From positions 1 to 64,000 of the forward strand of contig NZ_MTAW01000138.1 of NCBI RefSeq assembly GCF_002154725.1: a stretch of 64,000 nucleotides of DNA, in the 5' to 3' direction. The stretch is from Nostoc sp. 106C. Its GTDB lineage: Bacteria > Cyanobacteriota > Cyanobacteriia > Cyanobacteriales > Nostocaceae. Positions 10,353-20,711 of this stretch are shown one piece after another; the first letter of the stretch is position 1, and the number at the start of each line of letters is the position of its first letter. The position numbers and the translations under genes are program-made. Below the pieces are notes generated by a model, which was not told the DNA's origin, searched no databases, and worked only from the letters and a program-made list of their open reading frames with translations.

Positions 10353-10643
10353 ATGGATATGCAAGTCCTGAGAGAACGTGCTGGTCTTAGCCGTGCAGAG
10401 GTTGCCTTCAGGCTTGCAATCAGTGAAACTAGTGTGCGCAACTGGGAAGCTGGGCGTACTGAACCCACAATGACACCAAAAAAATATTTAGATGCTTTGC
10501 GTCTGTTTAAATGCACACCTGAAGAATTGGCAGCAGCTAGCGAAAAGTCAATTAATCAGCGGCATAAACGCAAACCAGGAAGACCTAAACGCTTTCCAGA
10601 TAATCCGGTAACTCAAGTAACTGATTCGCCAGTTTGTAGCTGA
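10353..10643 (+). CDS. XRE-family helix-turn-helix transcriptional regulator
   Basis: A 96-residue DNA-binding protein. Residues 1-65 form a Cro/C1-type helix-turn-helix (LRERAGLSRAEVAFRLAIS, then ETSVRNWEAGRTEPT as the recognition part). The C-terminus is basic (KRKPGRPKRFP, an AT-hook-like GRP core) and may add minor-groove contacts. A ribosome binding site (AAGGGAGC) lies just upstream of the ATG. It sits alone between long noncoding stretches, so its targets cannot be guessed from context. Confidence 0.85.
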   Translation: MDMQVLRERAGLSRAEVAFRLAISETSVRNWEAGRTEPTMTPKKYLDALRLFKCTPEELAAASEKSINQRHKRKPGRPKRFPDNPVTQVTDSPVCS

Positions 10644-11195
10644 TTGTTTGCTAAGTCAAGGTTCAGGCTGATGGCTGTGTCTTACTCCAGTGATGGTAGT
10701 TCCTGCGTTACTACTGCTTTGCGTGCAGTGATGTTAATTTTAGTAACAAAATTTTTTCGGCTCTATGTGTAAGAAATTAACAACGCTGTCTCATTTGATT
10801 GATGAGTTGCTAATATTTGGTCTACTTAGCGAATGATTTCAATGTAACTTGCTCGCTCCTGAAGCATCAGAAAACGCTATGCTTTTGTACTCTTTTAAAA
10901 TCGGGCTTTTGTCGCTGTTGCAATCAGTAGGTTATTAGTTTGGATCAAGAAGTTTTTGTCGACCAAGGTTTTCAGCTTGCAGAAACAGAAAGTCATTTTT
11001 TAAAACTAGCTTCTACAGCGACTTTTCCTGAGAATTGAAAAATAGAAAATTACGTATGCTCAATGCTTCTTTATCGTTATCAGACTATTAATAGTTTTGT
11101 TGGGAGCTAATGTCTGCCATCAAGAAAGGCTTACCGTTAAGTGGTTGAAATCCACTTAAAGTCGGCTTGGAACATTACCAGGAGTTTCGATATTG
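10644..11195. other. Noncoding stretch after the XRE regulator
   Basis: No supported gene. A 33-codon frame starting at 10671 (MAVSYSSDGSS...) with a hydrophobic end exists, but nothing else supports it. Confidence 0.4.
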
Positions 11196-11316
11196 GACTT
11201 CTTGCAGAAGTAGGGAAAAGGGTAAGGGGTAAAGGGGAAAGCGGCTCATAAAAACCCTTTTACCTTTAACCTTTTCCCTTTACCCCCTCTTGCAAAAGTA
11301 ACTTTTGCAAGAGGTC
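11196..11316. mobile_element. MITE (121 bp) with terminal inverted repeats and target duplication
   Basis: A non-coding element bounded by 16-base imperfect terminal inverted repeats: GACTTCTTGCAGAAGT at the left, and GACCTCTTGCAAAAGT reading inward from the right. It is flanked on both sides by the direct repeat TATTG (11191-11195 and 11317-11321), consistent with a target-site duplication. Inside, GGGGTAAAGGGGAAAG pairs with CTTTTCCCTTTACCCC, and the right end is itself a 29-base palindrome. The element is too short for a transposase and would need one in trans. The stretch 11322-11799 up to pdhB shows nothing further. Confidence 0.75.
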
Positions 11317-11799
11317 TATTGATTGCACGAGAAACAGTACGTTGGCAAAATAATTCCTGTTATATCCGATATGCTTTGTAGCTTAATACAACCAAGGTAT
11401 TAAACCTAATAACAGTAAAATTAGAGGCTTAGTAGATTTGGGCAACTTAAAAAATTCGGATCTACTCATTTTCTTAGTAGCTAAATTATTGCAGCATAGT
11501 TAGCAGTCTTATCAGTATATATAAATGCTACTTTGTGAATCCTCCGCATTGATTACAGTATATTTACTGCTCTTTCTACCATAGGGAGAAACTTGAAAAC
11601 AGAATAGCAATTAGGTCTAATATTGAAATGGTGAAACGACAAGGAAAAGGAAGAATATTTGTACCTTTAACCCTTTCTGAACTGTTCGCCTCAAGTAGTA
11701 ACTTGTGAAAAAACCAATTTCTAACTAGTGCGATCGCTCACGGTATTTGCCACGGCGGCGCGATAAGATTCTAAAACGATAGTCGTACTAAAGGTTTAA

Positions 11800-12783
11800 A
11801 TGGCAGAAACTCTTTTCTTTAACGCCCTCCGTGAAGCCATTGATGAAGAAATGGCACGTGATTCCAGTGTATTCGTTCTTGGTGAAGACGTAGGACACTA
11901 CGGCGGTTCCTACAAAGTTACCAAAGACCTTTACAAAAAGTATGGTGACCTGAGAGTTCTCGACACCCCCATCGCCGAAAATAGCTTTACAGGCATGGCA
12001 GTAGGAGCAGCGATGACTGGGTTAAGACCGATCATCGAAGGTATGAACATGGGTTTTTTGCTACTTGCCTTTAACCAAATCTCCAATAACGCTGGGATGT
12101 TGCGCTATACTTCCGGCGGTAATTTTAAAATTCCAATGGTGATTCGAGGCCCTGGCGGTGTAGGTAGACAACTAGGCGCAGAACATTCGCAACGACTAGA
12201 AACCTACTTTCAAGCCGTTCCTGGGTTAAAAATTGTTGCCTGTTCTACACCTTACAATGCCAAAGGGCTGCTGAAATCAGCAATTCGCGATGATAACCCA
12301 GTGCTGTTCTTTGAACACGTTCTGCTTTACAACTTAAAAGAAGATCTGCCAGAAGAAGAATACTTACTTCCTTTAGATAAAGCAGAAGTTGTGCGTCCTG
12401 GTAAAGATGTCACAATTCTCACTTATTCACGGATGCGCCATCACGTATTGCAAGCCGTGAAAACTTTAGAAAAACAAGGTTACGACCCGGAAGTTATTGA
12501 TTTAATATCACTGAAGCCATTAGACTTTGATACCATAGGTGCCTCGATCCGCAAAACCCATCGCGTAATTGTGGTGGAAGAGGCCATGCGTACAGCAGGT
12601 ATTGGAGCAGAAGTCATCGCTTCCATTAATGACCGCTTGTTTGATGAATTGGATGCGCCAGTGTTGCGCCTGTCATCCCAAGATATTCCCACGCCTTACA
12701 ACGGTAATCTGGAACGACTGACAATTGTCCAACCAGAACAAATAGTGGAAGCTGTAGAAAAAATGGTGGCTATGCGAGTGTAA
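11800..12783 (+). CDS. pdhB: Pyruvate dehydrogenase E1 component, beta subunit
   Basis: With the alpha subunit (not in the window) it forms the thiamine-diphosphate E1 enzyme that decarboxylates pyruvate for acetyl-CoA synthesis. It has 327 residues, typical for cyanobacterial and plastid PdhB. Visible features are [18 protein letters not shown], the cofactor-contact region [20 protein letters not shown], and the transketolase C-terminal domain from about residue 200 with [14 protein letters not shown]. It precedes secD-secF, an order I recall from other cyanobacteria. Confidence 0.96.
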   Translation: MAETLFFNALREAIDEEMARDSSVFVLGEDVGHYGGSYKVTKDLYKKYGDLRVLDTPIAENSFTGMAVGAAMTGLRPIIEGMNMGFLLLAFNQISNNAGMLRYTSGGNFKIPMVIRGPGGVGRQLGAEHSQRLETYFQAVPGLKIVACSTPYNAKGLLKSAIRDDNPVLFFEHVLLYNLKEDLPEEEYLLPLDKAEVVRPGKDVTILTYSRMRHHVLQAVKTLEKQGYDPEVIDLISLKPLDFDTIGASIRKTHRVIVVEEAMRTAGIGAEVIASINDRLFDELDAPVLRLSSQDIPTPYNGNLERLTIVQPEQIVEAVEKMVAMRV

Positions 12784-12960
12784 ATCAACAGATAGGGGAT
12801 GGGTTACTAGGAACTGGGAATTGGATAAAAAACTTAATCAAATATGCCCAATGCCGTATGACTCATTCCCCATCGCTAATCACAATTTTCACTGATAACT
12901 AATAACTCATAACTCTTTAAAAGAGCGCTATTATAGCCTTTGTCAGTTGCGAGTTATGGT

Positions 12961-14373
12961 ATGCAGAGACAGCGATCGCTATTAGCTTTAATTGTAGTGT
13001 TGATTATTGCCGCTATTGCGGTGATTCTCACAATTCCCATACCTTTGGGACTAGATTTGCGGGGAGGCTCACAGCTAACAATTCAGGTGAAACCCACAGC
13101 AGAAATTAAGCAAATCACCGAAAAAGAATTGGAAGGCGTAAAGAAGGTAGTTGAGGGACGGATTAACGGACTTGGCGTTTCCGAACCAGTGATTCAAACT
13201 GTCGGCGCAGACAAAATCCTAGTGCAGCTTCCAGGGGTTAACGATCCAGAACAAGCAGAACGGGTACTAGGAGGTACAGCACAGTTAGAATTTCGCAAAC
13301 AAAAGTCGGGTACAGAAACTCAACTGTTTGCTTTTCAAGCATCTCGTGCCGAACTAAAAGCCAAGCAGCAAGAATTGAGGACTAGCAACGACAGTGCTGC
13401 AATCGCCAAAAATCAAGAAGAGTTGCAGAAAAATAATCAAGCGATCGTAGAATTGTTTGAAAGTACCAACCCACCCCTAATCGGTAAATATCTTGAGAAT
13501 GCCTATGGCGAACCCACCCAAGGTAACAACTGGAATGTTGCCATTCGCTTCAATTCACAGGGTGGTCAACTGTTTGCCGAACTAACTAAAAGTCTCGCAG
13601 GTACGGGACGTGGCATTGGAATTTTTCTAGATAACGAACTGATCAGTTCTCCTAGTGTTGGCCCGGAATTTGCCGCCGCAGGTATTACTGGTGGTGCTGC
13701 TGTGATTACAGGTAGGTTTACCGCCCAACAAGCTAATGACTTGGGTGTGCAACTCCGTGGTGGTGCATTACCCGTACCAGTAGAAATTGCTGAAAGACGG
13801 ACAGTAGGGGCCACCTTAGGTAAAGACAGCATTCAAAGCAGTATCTACGCGGGCATTGGTGGTTTGGCTTTAGTCTTAATATTTATGGTAGTGTACTATC
13901 GACTACCAGGACTAATTGCGGATGTGGCATTAATAATTTACTCTTTGTTGACTTGGGCTTGCTTTGCCTTGTTGGGCGTAACTTTGACTTTGCCAGGAAT
14001 TGCCGGTTTCATCCTCAGTATCGGTATGGCGGTTGATGCCAACGTGCTAATTTTTGAGCGCACGCGGGAAGAATTAAGAGCAGGTAAATCACTGTATCGT
14101 TCTGTGGAGTCTGGTTTTTACCGAGCATTTTCCAGTATTTTAGACAGCAACGTGACCACATGGATTGCTTGTGCTGCTCTGTTTTGGCTAGGTTCTGGCT
14201 TAGTAAAAGGCTTTGCCCTAACTCTGGCTTTAGGGGTAGCAGTAAGTATGTTTACGGCAATAACCTGTAGTCGCACATTGTTATTTGTGGCAATTTCTAT
14301 TTCCTCGTTGCGGAAGACAGAACTTTACTGTCCTAACCTGCCAGTTGCAAATAAGGCAGAGGTGGCTCAATGA
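12961..14373 (+). CDS. secD: Protein translocase subunit SecD
   Basis: Works with SecF to drive preprotein release through SecYEG using the proton gradient, in plasma and thylakoid membranes. I prefer ATG 12961 (470 residues); a TTG 21 bases earlier would add MSVASYG. One N-terminal membrane helix is followed by the conserved [15 protein letters not shown], a large periplasmic/lumenal domain, then five C-terminal helices with [26 protein letters not shown]. Its stop overlaps the secF start (ATGA), so translation is coupled. Confidence 0.95.
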   Translation: MQRQRSLLALIVVLIIAAIAVILTIPIPLGLDLRGGSQLTIQVKPTAEIKQITEKELEGVKKVVEGRINGLGVSEPVIQTVGADKILVQLPGVNDPEQAERVLGGTAQLEFRKQKSGTETQLFAFQASRAELKAKQQELRTSNDSAAIAKNQEELQKNNQAIVELFESTNPPLIGKYLENAYGEPTQGNNWNVAIRFNSQGGQLFAELTKSLAGTGRGIGIFLDNELISSPSVGPEFAAAGITGGAAVITGRFTAQQANDLGVQLRGGALPVPVEIAERRTVGATLGKDSIQSSIYAGIGGLALVLIFMVVYYRLPGLIADVALIIYSLLTWACFALLGVTLTLPGIAGFILSIGMAVDANVLIFERTREELRAGKSLYRSVESGFYRAFSSILDSNVTTWIACAALFWLGSGLVKGFALTLALGVAVSMFTAITCSRTLLFVAISISSLRKTELYCPNLPVANKAEVAQ

Positions 14374-15347
14374 AACTGAGTATAAACAAATCGCGATCGC
14401 TATGGTGGACTATTTCTTCCGTCATCATTCTCAGCGGTATCATCTCAATGGTGATTTCTTGGCAAAACCCAAATATTAGAGCACCCCTACGCCCTAGTTT
14501 GGATTTCGTCGGTGGTACGCGGTTGCAATTTGAACGCGATTGTACCAAACCTGGTAACTGCGACAAACCCATTGATATCGGTGCTGTTCGGGATGTTGCT
14601 AAAGAACAAGGTCTGGGTGATAGCAGTATTCAACTTGTTGGTAATAACGGGATCTTAATTCGCACAAAAAACCTTGATGCCGATCAGCGCACCAAATTGC
14701 GAAATACCTTAAGCGAAAAAATTGGTGAGTTTGATCCGCAAAAAAACCAAATTGACTCAGTTGGTCCGACTTTGGGAAAAGAGTTATTTAGGTCTGGTGT
14801 ATTGGCTTTGATTGTATCCTTCGTGGGAATCACTGTTTACATGGCCTTCCGCTTCCAGCTGGACTATGCCATTTTTGCGATCGTTGCCTTATTCCACGAT
14901 ATCTTAATCACAGTAGGGGCTTTCTCAATTTTGGGTTTAGTACTGGGTATTGAGGCAGATAGTTTATTTATTGTGGCCTTGCTGACGATTACAGGTTTCT
15001 CAGTAAATGATACAGTCGTAATTTACGATCGCATTCGCGAAACTATCAAAACTCATCCTGGAAGACCAATTGCTGAGATTGTCGATGATGCAGTGAACCA
15101 AACTTTAACTCGGTCAATCAATACGACCTTAACTGTATTGCTGACATTATTGGCTATCTTTCTGTTTGGCGGAGAAACTCTCAGAAATTTTTCCCTAGCC
15201 TTGATTATTGGCTTCACAATGGGAGCTTATTCTAGTATTTTCATTGCCAGTACTCTGCTTGCTTGGTGGCGAGAACGTACAGGTCAATCTCTCACGGTAG
15301 CAACTACCCAAACAACTGATACCTCTGCCAGTTCTCAAGAGACTTAA
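14370..15347 (+). CDS. secF: Protein translocase subunit SecF
   Basis: Partner of SecD. It has 325 residues: one N-terminal helix, the conserved [12 protein letters not shown], a short lumenal domain, then five helices with [18 protein letters not shown] and [18 protein letters not shown]. It overlaps secD by four bases (ATGA). The C-terminus ends in a Thr/Ser-rich tail. Normal in all visible respects. Confidence 0.95.
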   Translation: MKLSINKSRSLWWTISSVIILSGIISMVISWQNPNIRAPLRPSLDFVGGTRLQFERDCTKPGNCDKPIDIGAVRDVAKEQGLGDSSIQLVGNNGILIRTKNLDADQRTKLRNTLSEKIGEFDPQKNQIDSVGPTLGKELFRSGVLALIVSFVGITVYMAFRFQLDYAIFAIVALFHDILITVGAFSILGLVLGIEADSLFIVALLTITGFSVNDTVVIYDRIRETIKTHPGRPIAEIVDDAVNQTLTRSINTTLTVLLTLLAIFLFGGETLRNFSLALIIGFTMGAYSSIFIASTLLAWWRERTGQSLTVATTQTTDTSASSQET

Positions 15348-15513
15348 GCTGGTGTATATTTCCTCACTGGGTGAAAGCATTTTGAATTGCTGATACCAAA
15401 TTGCGATAAATTGGATGATTCCAAATTGGTGAAACATCCTAAACATCAATATTCCCAATTAAAAATCTCAAATTCCAAATTGGTATAACCCATATTTTGC
15501 CGTTTTACGTTCT

Positions 15514-15948
15514 ATGGATCAATCAGAACAACCGTCACTTAATGGTGATAATTTTGACAATTCTGACCCAGCTTTTGCTCAACAGGTGGAAAGGCTACAT
15601 CAGCTGACAGTCTACGGTCGGTGGTTGTTTGTTGGTTGCTTGTGGCTCACCATTGCACCTCTTTGCTTGTGGAACCTACAACCTGAAATTGCTCTATGGC
15701 AACAATACTTTACCTGGGTGGCGGTGCGATATGGACTCTTCTACCATCCACTGTCTACCTTTGGTTTAGCTTTTTGTATCGGGATGACAACTGCTGTTTT
15801 AATTTGGCAAAGTCGCAATATCCTCCTAGGGTTACCACCGCAAGAAAAGCAACGCTTAGAAAAGCAAGTTTTTCGGATACGCCAGCAGGGACCAACTCAT
15901 CCTCTGTGGAAGTGGGTTTGCCAACCTCTGCGGCAAATTAAAAATTAA
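15514..15948 (+). CDS. Hypothetical cyanobacterial membrane protein
   Basis: A 144-residue protein I cannot name. Residues 1-30 are acidic and polar, two membrane helices lie at about 38-58 and 82-104, and the end is basic and hydrophilic. It follows secF on the same strand after 166 bases and could be in the same transcript. Its hydrophobicity pattern and codon use look genuine; function unknown. Confidence 0.7.
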   Translation: MDQSEQPSLNGDNFDNSDPAFAQQVERLHQLTVYGRWLFVGCLWLTIAPLCLWNLQPEIALWQQYFTWVAVRYGLFYHPLSTFGLAFCIGMTTAVLIWQSRNILLGLPPQEKQRLEKQVFRIRQQGPTHPLWKWVCQPLRQIKN

Positions 15949-16049
15949 ACATGAGAAATTAAAAGTCTGAGAACTCGCTAACAAATAATACCAATTTGAA
16001 AAATGATTGCGACAGATGGAAATCTGAAATGCTTATCCAATAGATGTTT

Positions 16050-16330
16050 CACAATCACGCCACTTGCTACAACGCGGCGGCACTTCCTACCCTGCGGGAA
16101 GACACCCTCCGGGTGTCTACAAGTCGGCGGAGCCGCCCAACGGAGTGCCTTGGGAACCCGCGCAACGCAGTGGCTCCAAAATCTAGCTTGAAAAGTTTGC
16201 TCAAGTTGGGAAACCCTTTCGGCAATTGCTCATGGGGGAAACCCCCAAGACCGCATTGCCTCACCACGCAACGCCAGTTGCTTTAAGCCGGGAAACCCGT
16301 AAGGGCGCACTGGCTCAACTTTTCGCAAAA
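16050..16330. repeat. Interspersed repeat, copy 1 of a family also at 51.85 kb
   Basis: GC-rich stretch of short palindromes. The segment 16209-16270 (GGGAAACCCTTTCGGCAATT and onward) is closely similar to 51893-51956, sharing CCCTTTCGGC, TTGCTCATGGGGGAAA and CCCCAAGACCGCA with a few substitutions. The left part (CACTTGCTAC...GCGGGAAG) also recurs there. No coding frame is supported. The remainder of 15949-16568 holds nothing else. Confidence 0.65.
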
Positions 16331-16568
16331 TCTAAAATCCAAAATGGTATAAGTTCGCCCAAGATAAAAATTTGGATGACACTCAACTGCAAACTGCTAA
16401 ATATGTACACGACGAGCGCTATCTGGCAAAATCTGATTTATACTAACTTTTTTGAATTTGGCTACAGATGATGACGCAATGTCACGGAGATAAGCAGAGA
16501 CAAAAATTTATCTGTAGTAAATTTACCAAAATTGGTATTAACGGTAGTAAAGATACTGTGAAAATCGG

Positions 16569-17048
16569 GTGTTGTACATGAACTATCCTCAAATTCAATT
16601 TAGCGATCACAAGTCTGAAATTGACCTTTATCAACTGCGACAGCTGTTTGATATTTCTGCTTTCTGGGCAAAAGGACGTAGTATTGAGGATTTGAGTATA
16701 GCTATTACCAACAGCGATCCGGTAATTTCTGTATGGGATGGAAACCAACTCGTTGGCTTTGCTAGAGCAACTTCCGATGGTATATATCGCGCCACGATTT
16801 GGGATGTTGTGATTCATCCAGAGTATCGTGGTACAGGATTAGGAAGCAAATTAGTCGAAACTGTTTTGAGCCATCCTCGGATGAGGTGGGTTGAGCGTGT
16901 TTATCTTATGACCACTCACCAGCAGGGATTCTATGAAAAAATTGGTTTTCAGTCCAATACAAGTACCACTATGGTGTTACACAACCAACCTAACCTTGAT
17001 TCGCTCCCGTCTGAAGAAATTCAGCTTCAGGAATTACGAGGGGGATAG
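16569..17048 (+). CDS. GNAT family N-acetyltransferase
   Basis: A 159-residue acetyl-CoA-dependent transferase fold. The central GNAT signature is intact ([10 protein letters not shown], then IWDVVIHPEYRGTGLGSKLV at about 75-95, with the RGTGLGS pyrophosphate-binding loop). It resembles the second GNAT protein at 21.7-22.2 kb (both have GFARATSD and ATIWDVV.HP), so the two are paralogues; both resemble the plastid Ycf52-type family. Its 3' end overlaps the convergent kinase-like gene by 59 bases. Substrate unknown. Confidence 0.85.
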   Translation: MLYMNYPQIQFSDHKSEIDLYQLRQLFDISAFWAKGRSIEDLSIAITNSDPVISVWDGNQLVGFARATSDGIYRATIWDVVIHPEYRGTGLGSKLVETVLSHPRMRWVERVYLMTTHQQGFYEKIGFQSNTSTTMVLHNQPNLDSLPSEEIQLQELRGG

Positions 17049-17958
17049 ACACTTGCAGCCTAGTAAATTGATCATTTCCTGCCTGAGTAGTGGGAGCTAT
17101 AACTTCCAGCTTTCCTCCCATCACTTCCACGAGAGTTTGATTCAGTAAAAGCTTCATTCCTGGTGAAAGATTCGGATTTCCTTTGTCAGTTAAAACAGGT
17201 TTGTCTTCAGCCTGGATAAAATCTATAGATTTAATAAAATCGATAGATTCACTCCAAGGCAGAGCATGAACTGGTATATCCAGCCAAATATACGCAGAAT
17301 TTTTCGTAGGTGAAGGGTTAGTAGAAATAGAGATTTTGCCTTCTTCCATCTGGGTAATGGCGGTGTCTACTAAATTTAGCAATACTTGGCGTAGCCACCG
17401 AGGATCTGCCAAAACATAAATTTCTAAGTCTGGAGGCGACACTTGAAGAGAAAAGTTGCGATTCGCCGCCAGCATATAAGTTAACTTATAAACTTCCTGC
17501 AAAAGTTCATTTAAGGATAGAGGTTGAATATCTAATTTGTTAGTGCCATGTTCAACTCTGGCAACGTTAAGAATTTCATCGATGAGTTTGAGCAACTTCA
17601 ACGCTCTTTCGTGAGCTTGGGCAATAAATTCTCTCTCTTCCTCTGGATTTTCACACAAATTCGACAAAATTAATTGATGTAAACCAATTAGACCATTGAG
17701 AGGCGATCGCAATTCATGAGTAGTTCGCGCCAGAAAACCTGCTTTAAACTGGCTCATCTCCTTGGCCATTTGGTATGCTAACTGCGTTTCCTGCAACCGT
17801 TGCAAAGCTGGGGATGAATCTTTTGGCTCTGTTGTTGTTGTTAGAGATGAGCTAAGTGTGGCGTTGGTAGAGCGTGCAAATAACCAACGGAAACTTATCC
17901 CTAATAACAGCCCTGCTCCTAAATACACCCAATTATTCCAATTCATAATATTTGACAA
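16990..17958 (-). CDS. Histidine-kinase-like protein with degenerate ATP-binding domain
   Basis: A 322-residue protein with an N-terminal membrane anchor (about 9-28), a linker, and a HisKA dimerisation domain with phospho-acceptor His81 (THELRSPLNGL). The following region is shaped like HATPase_c but key boxes are missing: the N-box Asn in QVLLNLVDTA is replaced by Thr199, no DxGxG G1 box is visible, and the GLGL box reads SPGMKL before the preserved LVEVMGGKLEV. It is unlikely to bind ATP normally and may act as a dimerisation partner, phosphatase or acceptor. Its 3' end overlaps the convergent GNAT gene by 59 bases. No response regulator is adjacent. Confidence 0.8.
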   Translation of the reverse strand: MSNIMNWNNWVYLGAGLLLGISFRWLFARSTNATLSSSLTTTTEPKDSSPALQRLQETQLAYQMAKEMSQFKAGFLARTTHELRSPLNGLIGLHQLILSNLCENPEEEREFIAQAHERALKLLKLIDEILNVARVEHGTNKLDIQPLSLNELLQEVYKLTYMLAANRNFSLQVSPPDLEIYVLADPRWLRQVLLNLVDTAITQMEEGKISISTNPSPTKNSAYIWLDIPVHALPWSESIDFIKSIDFIQAEDKPVLTDKGNPNLSPGMKLLLNQTLVEVMGGKLEVIAPTTQAGNDQFTRLQVSIPLVIPEAEFLQTGANQG

Positions 17959-18133
17959 TTATTCAGCTTTATTCTTTGACCACAAAGATTCAAAATTAAG
18001 TTCCTGATGTTCAGATTACCTATTCATTTCTAGTTTCGAGGTGCAATAGCAGATTTTTCAATTTTTACATCAGGAAACTTAGCGTAATTAAAAATACTAT
18101 ACCTTGTGCCTAGCAGTTTACTATCTAAATAGA

Positions 18134-18166
18134 AGTAGCCTTAACTCTACGCAGGTTAAGGCTACT
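18134..18166 (-). terminator. Hairpin terminator after the tsaC-type gene
   Basis: Perfect 12-bp stem AGTAGCCTTAAC/GTTAAGGCTACT with a 9-base loop, 43 bases past the stop of the threonylcarbamoyl-AMP synthase gene. T-rich sequence lies on both sides, so it could work in both directions. Confidence 0.6.
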
Positions 18167-18208
18167 TTTAAGCAAACTGTATTTTTATAAATACTTATAA
18201 ATTTATGG

Positions 18209-18799
18209 CTAAAAATTTAACTTTATAGCACCTTGTCGCAAAATTTGCCAATCCATTCCTGTCCATTTAGCCACTGTAGAAGGTACGCCCATTGCAGATA
18301 CTTCATTTTGAGATTCTGTTGTTATTAAAGTTAAAACTTCAGGAAATTGTTGCTCAATTTCTGCCATCGTTTGCAAAGGTGCTTGACCAGAAACATTAGC
18401 GCTAGTCGTTGCTAAAGGGCCTGTTCGGGACAAAATATTTTGGGCGATCGCATTTGCAGGAACTCTAATACCAATTGTTGTTGGGTCAGTTGGGTTCATC
18501 ACTTTTGGTACTAAGGCTGACGCTGGCAAAACCAACGTCAGCCCACCTGGCCAGTATTTATCTGTTAATTCCTGCCAAATTTTGTACTCGCGATCGCTAC
18601 CTTGAACATAAGGCCACAAATCAGGGCCGCTAGCTGCCATCAAAATTAAAGGTTTATCTTGACTGCGTTGTTTAGCAGCAAATATTAAAGCTGCTTGTGT
18701 TGGTAAAGCTGCGAGTGCGGGAACGGTATCTGTGGGAAAGCTCACTAATAAACCAGCGCGTGCGCCAGCTACTAGAGCATCCAAGGAAACTAGTGTCAT
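18209..18799 (-). CDS. Threonylcarbamoyl-AMP synthase (Sua5/YrdC/YwlC family)
   Basis: Makes threonylcarbamoyl-AMP from threonine, bicarbonate and ATP for the t6A37 modification of ANN-decoding tRNAs. From ATG 18799 it has 196 residues; a TTG 24 bases upstream is a weaker start. The YrdC fold is visible: SFPTDTVPALAA, the KQRSQDKPL motif, and ATTSANVSG toward the end. It lacks the extra C-terminal Sua5 domain, so it is the short TsaC-like form. Its pathway partner tsaD lies at 24.6 kb in the same window. It follows prmC on the same strand after about 70 bases. Confidence 0.9.
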   Translation of the reverse strand: MTLVSLDALVAGARAGLLVSFPTDTVPALAALPTQAALIFAAKQRSQDKPLILMAASGPDLWPYVQGSDREYKIWQELTDKYWPGGLTLVLPASALVPKVMNPTDPTTIGIRVPANAIAQNILSRTGPLATTSANVSGQAPLQTMAEIEQQFPEVLTLITTESQNEVSAMGVPSTVAKWTGMDWQILRQGAIKLNF

Positions 18800-18871
18800 G
18801 TTAAACGAGTGCAGAGTTAACAATTAATACATACACTGGTTTGCAGCACACTCAATAAAAACTGCGATCGC

Positions 18872-19795
18872 TCAACACTCAGCATTAACATAAGCTAGGG
18901 CAAAGCGTTCTATTCCAGCTAAATCAGAGTGAATTTCGATATTACTATAGCTACCATGATTTTGCAGAATTTCTTTTACCCTATCTGCCTGCCCTGCCAT
19001 CATCTCAATCAACCATATACCACCAGGTCGTAAATAACTAGGAGAAATTTCAATCAAATGACGGATGCAATCCAAACCATCAGCACCACCATCTAACGCT
19101 AAATGTGGTTCATGGAAAGTTACTTCTGGTTGTAGTGTAGGTAGGATGCTGGTGGGGATATAAGGCGGATTGGAAACCATACCACTGAATTGACCTTTGA
19201 GGAATGTGAGTGGCTCCCACCAGTAACCTTGATAAAATCGAATCCGGTCAGCAAATCCCAAATTTTGGGCATTTGCCGCTGCGATCGCCAGAGCTTCTGA
19301 ACTGTAATCTACGGCGTGAATGGTGGACTCTGGAAAGACATTTGCTAGCCCTAGAGCGATCGCCCCACTACCAGTACCCAAGTCCACCCATTGCCCTTGC
19401 TGTAAAGCTGGGATTGCTTCACTATGATTTGTGGCGGTTACAGCTAAATCAATCAAGCATTCTGTTTCTGGTCTAGGAATCAAAACTGCGCTCGAAACGG
19501 CGATTTTAAACTGTCGCCAAGGTGAAACTCCCGCGATGTATTGCACTGGCAAGCGATCGTGTAACCGCCTTTGCCACAACTGCTCTAAATCTTCTAAAGG
19601 CAACTCCAGTTGAATTTGCGGCCAATTTTTGTAAGATTCTAAACGCAGTGCCAAGCGATCTAAACTAGCTACCTCTTGTAGTAACCAATCAACTTCCGCT
19701 ACTGGCACATCTGTGGCGATCGCAGCTTGAATTGCCCTATGACGCCACTGCCAAAGTTGTAAACCAGAAACTACTTTTGGCTGTGTATCCGCCAT
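18872..19795 (-). CDS. prmC: Peptide chain release factor N5-glutamine methyltransferase
   Basis: Methylates the glutamine of the GGQ motif in RF1 and RF2 using S-adenosylmethionine. At 307 residues it is somewhat longer than the usual 280-290. There is an N-terminal helical domain (1-100), then a Rossmann methyltransferase domain with motif I (WVDLGTGSGAIALGLA) and the diagnostic NPPYIP catalytic motif. It is followed by the tsaC-type gene. The prfC gene elsewhere in the window acts in the same termination process. Confidence 0.94.
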   Translation of the reverse strand: MADTQPKVVSGLQLWQWRHRAIQAAIATDVPVAEVDWLLQEVASLDRLALRLESYKNWPQIQLELPLEDLEQLWQRRLHDRLPVQYIAGVSPWRQFKIAVSSAVLIPRPETECLIDLAVTATNHSEAIPALQQGQWVDLGTGSGAIALGLANVFPESTIHAVDYSSEALAIAAANAQNLGFADRIRFYQGYWWEPLTFLKGQFSGMVSNPPYIPTSILPTLQPEVTFHEPHLALDGGADGLDCIRHLIEISPSYLRPGGIWLIEMMAGQADRVKEILQNHGSYSNIEIHSDLAGIERFALAYVNAEC

Positions 19796-19804
19796 ACCTC
19801 AACA

Positions 19805-20635
19805 TTACCTAGGCTTTTTAGGTTGTGTATTATTCCGATTGGGAGCCGCAGGAGCCTTAGGTGCATTATTATCTCTAGGCAGGGTCTTAATATATTCTCT
19901 AGACTCTGGCGATGGCACTAAGACAACTTGATTGAGCCAAGTATCATTTTTATCCTGCAAAGTTTTAATAACTCCATCTACATCGATCACCTGAATATCT
20001 GCTTTGGGATATTTAGGCTTCACTTGGTTTAATAAACCTTGGGCGTCTTGCTTACTTAAAAACAAAGGAATCAGTTGCTGATTGTCAGAGGTCAGTTTAA
20101 TTGGTACATATCCCTTATCTGGTGCAAATCTAACTGCAAATACTGGCACGCTCTTAAACTGATCTACCTTTTGACCACTTTGGCGCAGTAAGTCCACCGC
20201 GCCTTGTATTTCCTGATCTACTGGTTTAAAGGCAAATAAAAGACGGTTGGGCTGATTTTTGCTTTGTTGTAATTGCTGATAAATTACTCCCAGAGGTACT
20301 GCTGTTACTTGCAGGCTTTTGACAATTTCTTGGACTTTTGGGTCTTTTCCTTGCGTATTCCGCAAATCGTTGATAAACTTTTGAGCTTCTTGCCGACTCA
20401 GATAAACTCCTGTCACTGAGCCACCTGCTTTTTGCCCATTTTGATTTTCGGGCAGGGGACGACTAAGTGGCAGTCCCTTTTCATTTGTAACTAGATATAC
20501 AGGTACTGAGTCTAATTTATCTTTGATTTGTTGTTCTGACAATGCCAGCACTGGAATATTTCCAGCAAAGACTGTTCCAAGCATTGTACTTCCAACTAAA
20601 CCTAATGTTGCGCCCCAGCGAACTAATGATTTCAT
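19805..20635 (-). CDS. Tic22 family protein
   Basis: A homologue of plastid Tic22; cyanobacterial Tic22 is reported in the periplasm/thylakoid lumen and linked to outer-membrane biogenesis. I choose ATG 20635 (276 residues), not the upstream frame extension, because GAGGAG lies 4-9 bases before it and it begins a proper signal peptide (MKSLVRWGATLGLVGSTMLG, cleavage near VLALS). Two similar halves each carry a VYLxxxEAQxF/L-type motif (YLSRQEAQKFI and FLSKQDAQGLL). The C-terminus is rich in Pro, Asn and Lys. It lies 9 bases upstream of prmC on the same strand and may be co-transcribed. Confidence 0.85.
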   Translation of the reverse strand: MKSLVRWGATLGLVGSTMLGTVFAGNIPVLALSEQQIKDKLDSVPVYLVTNEKGLPLSRPLPENQNGQKAGGSVTGVYLSRQEAQKFINDLRNTQGKDPKVQEIVKSLQVTAVPLGVIYQQLQQSKNQPNRLLFAFKPVDQEIQGAVDLLRQSGQKVDQFKSVPVFAVRFAPDKGYVPIKLTSDNQQLIPLFLSKQDAQGLLNQVKPKYPKADIQVIDVDGVIKTLQDKNDTWLNQVVLVPSPESREYIKTLPRDNNAPKAPAAPNRNNTQPKKPR

Positions 20636-20711
20636 GACTACTCCTCGTGTCAACAATTCTATTAAGTTAGACAAATAGTTGGGTTTGCACAGCCCCAACT
20701 TGTTTTAGTTA

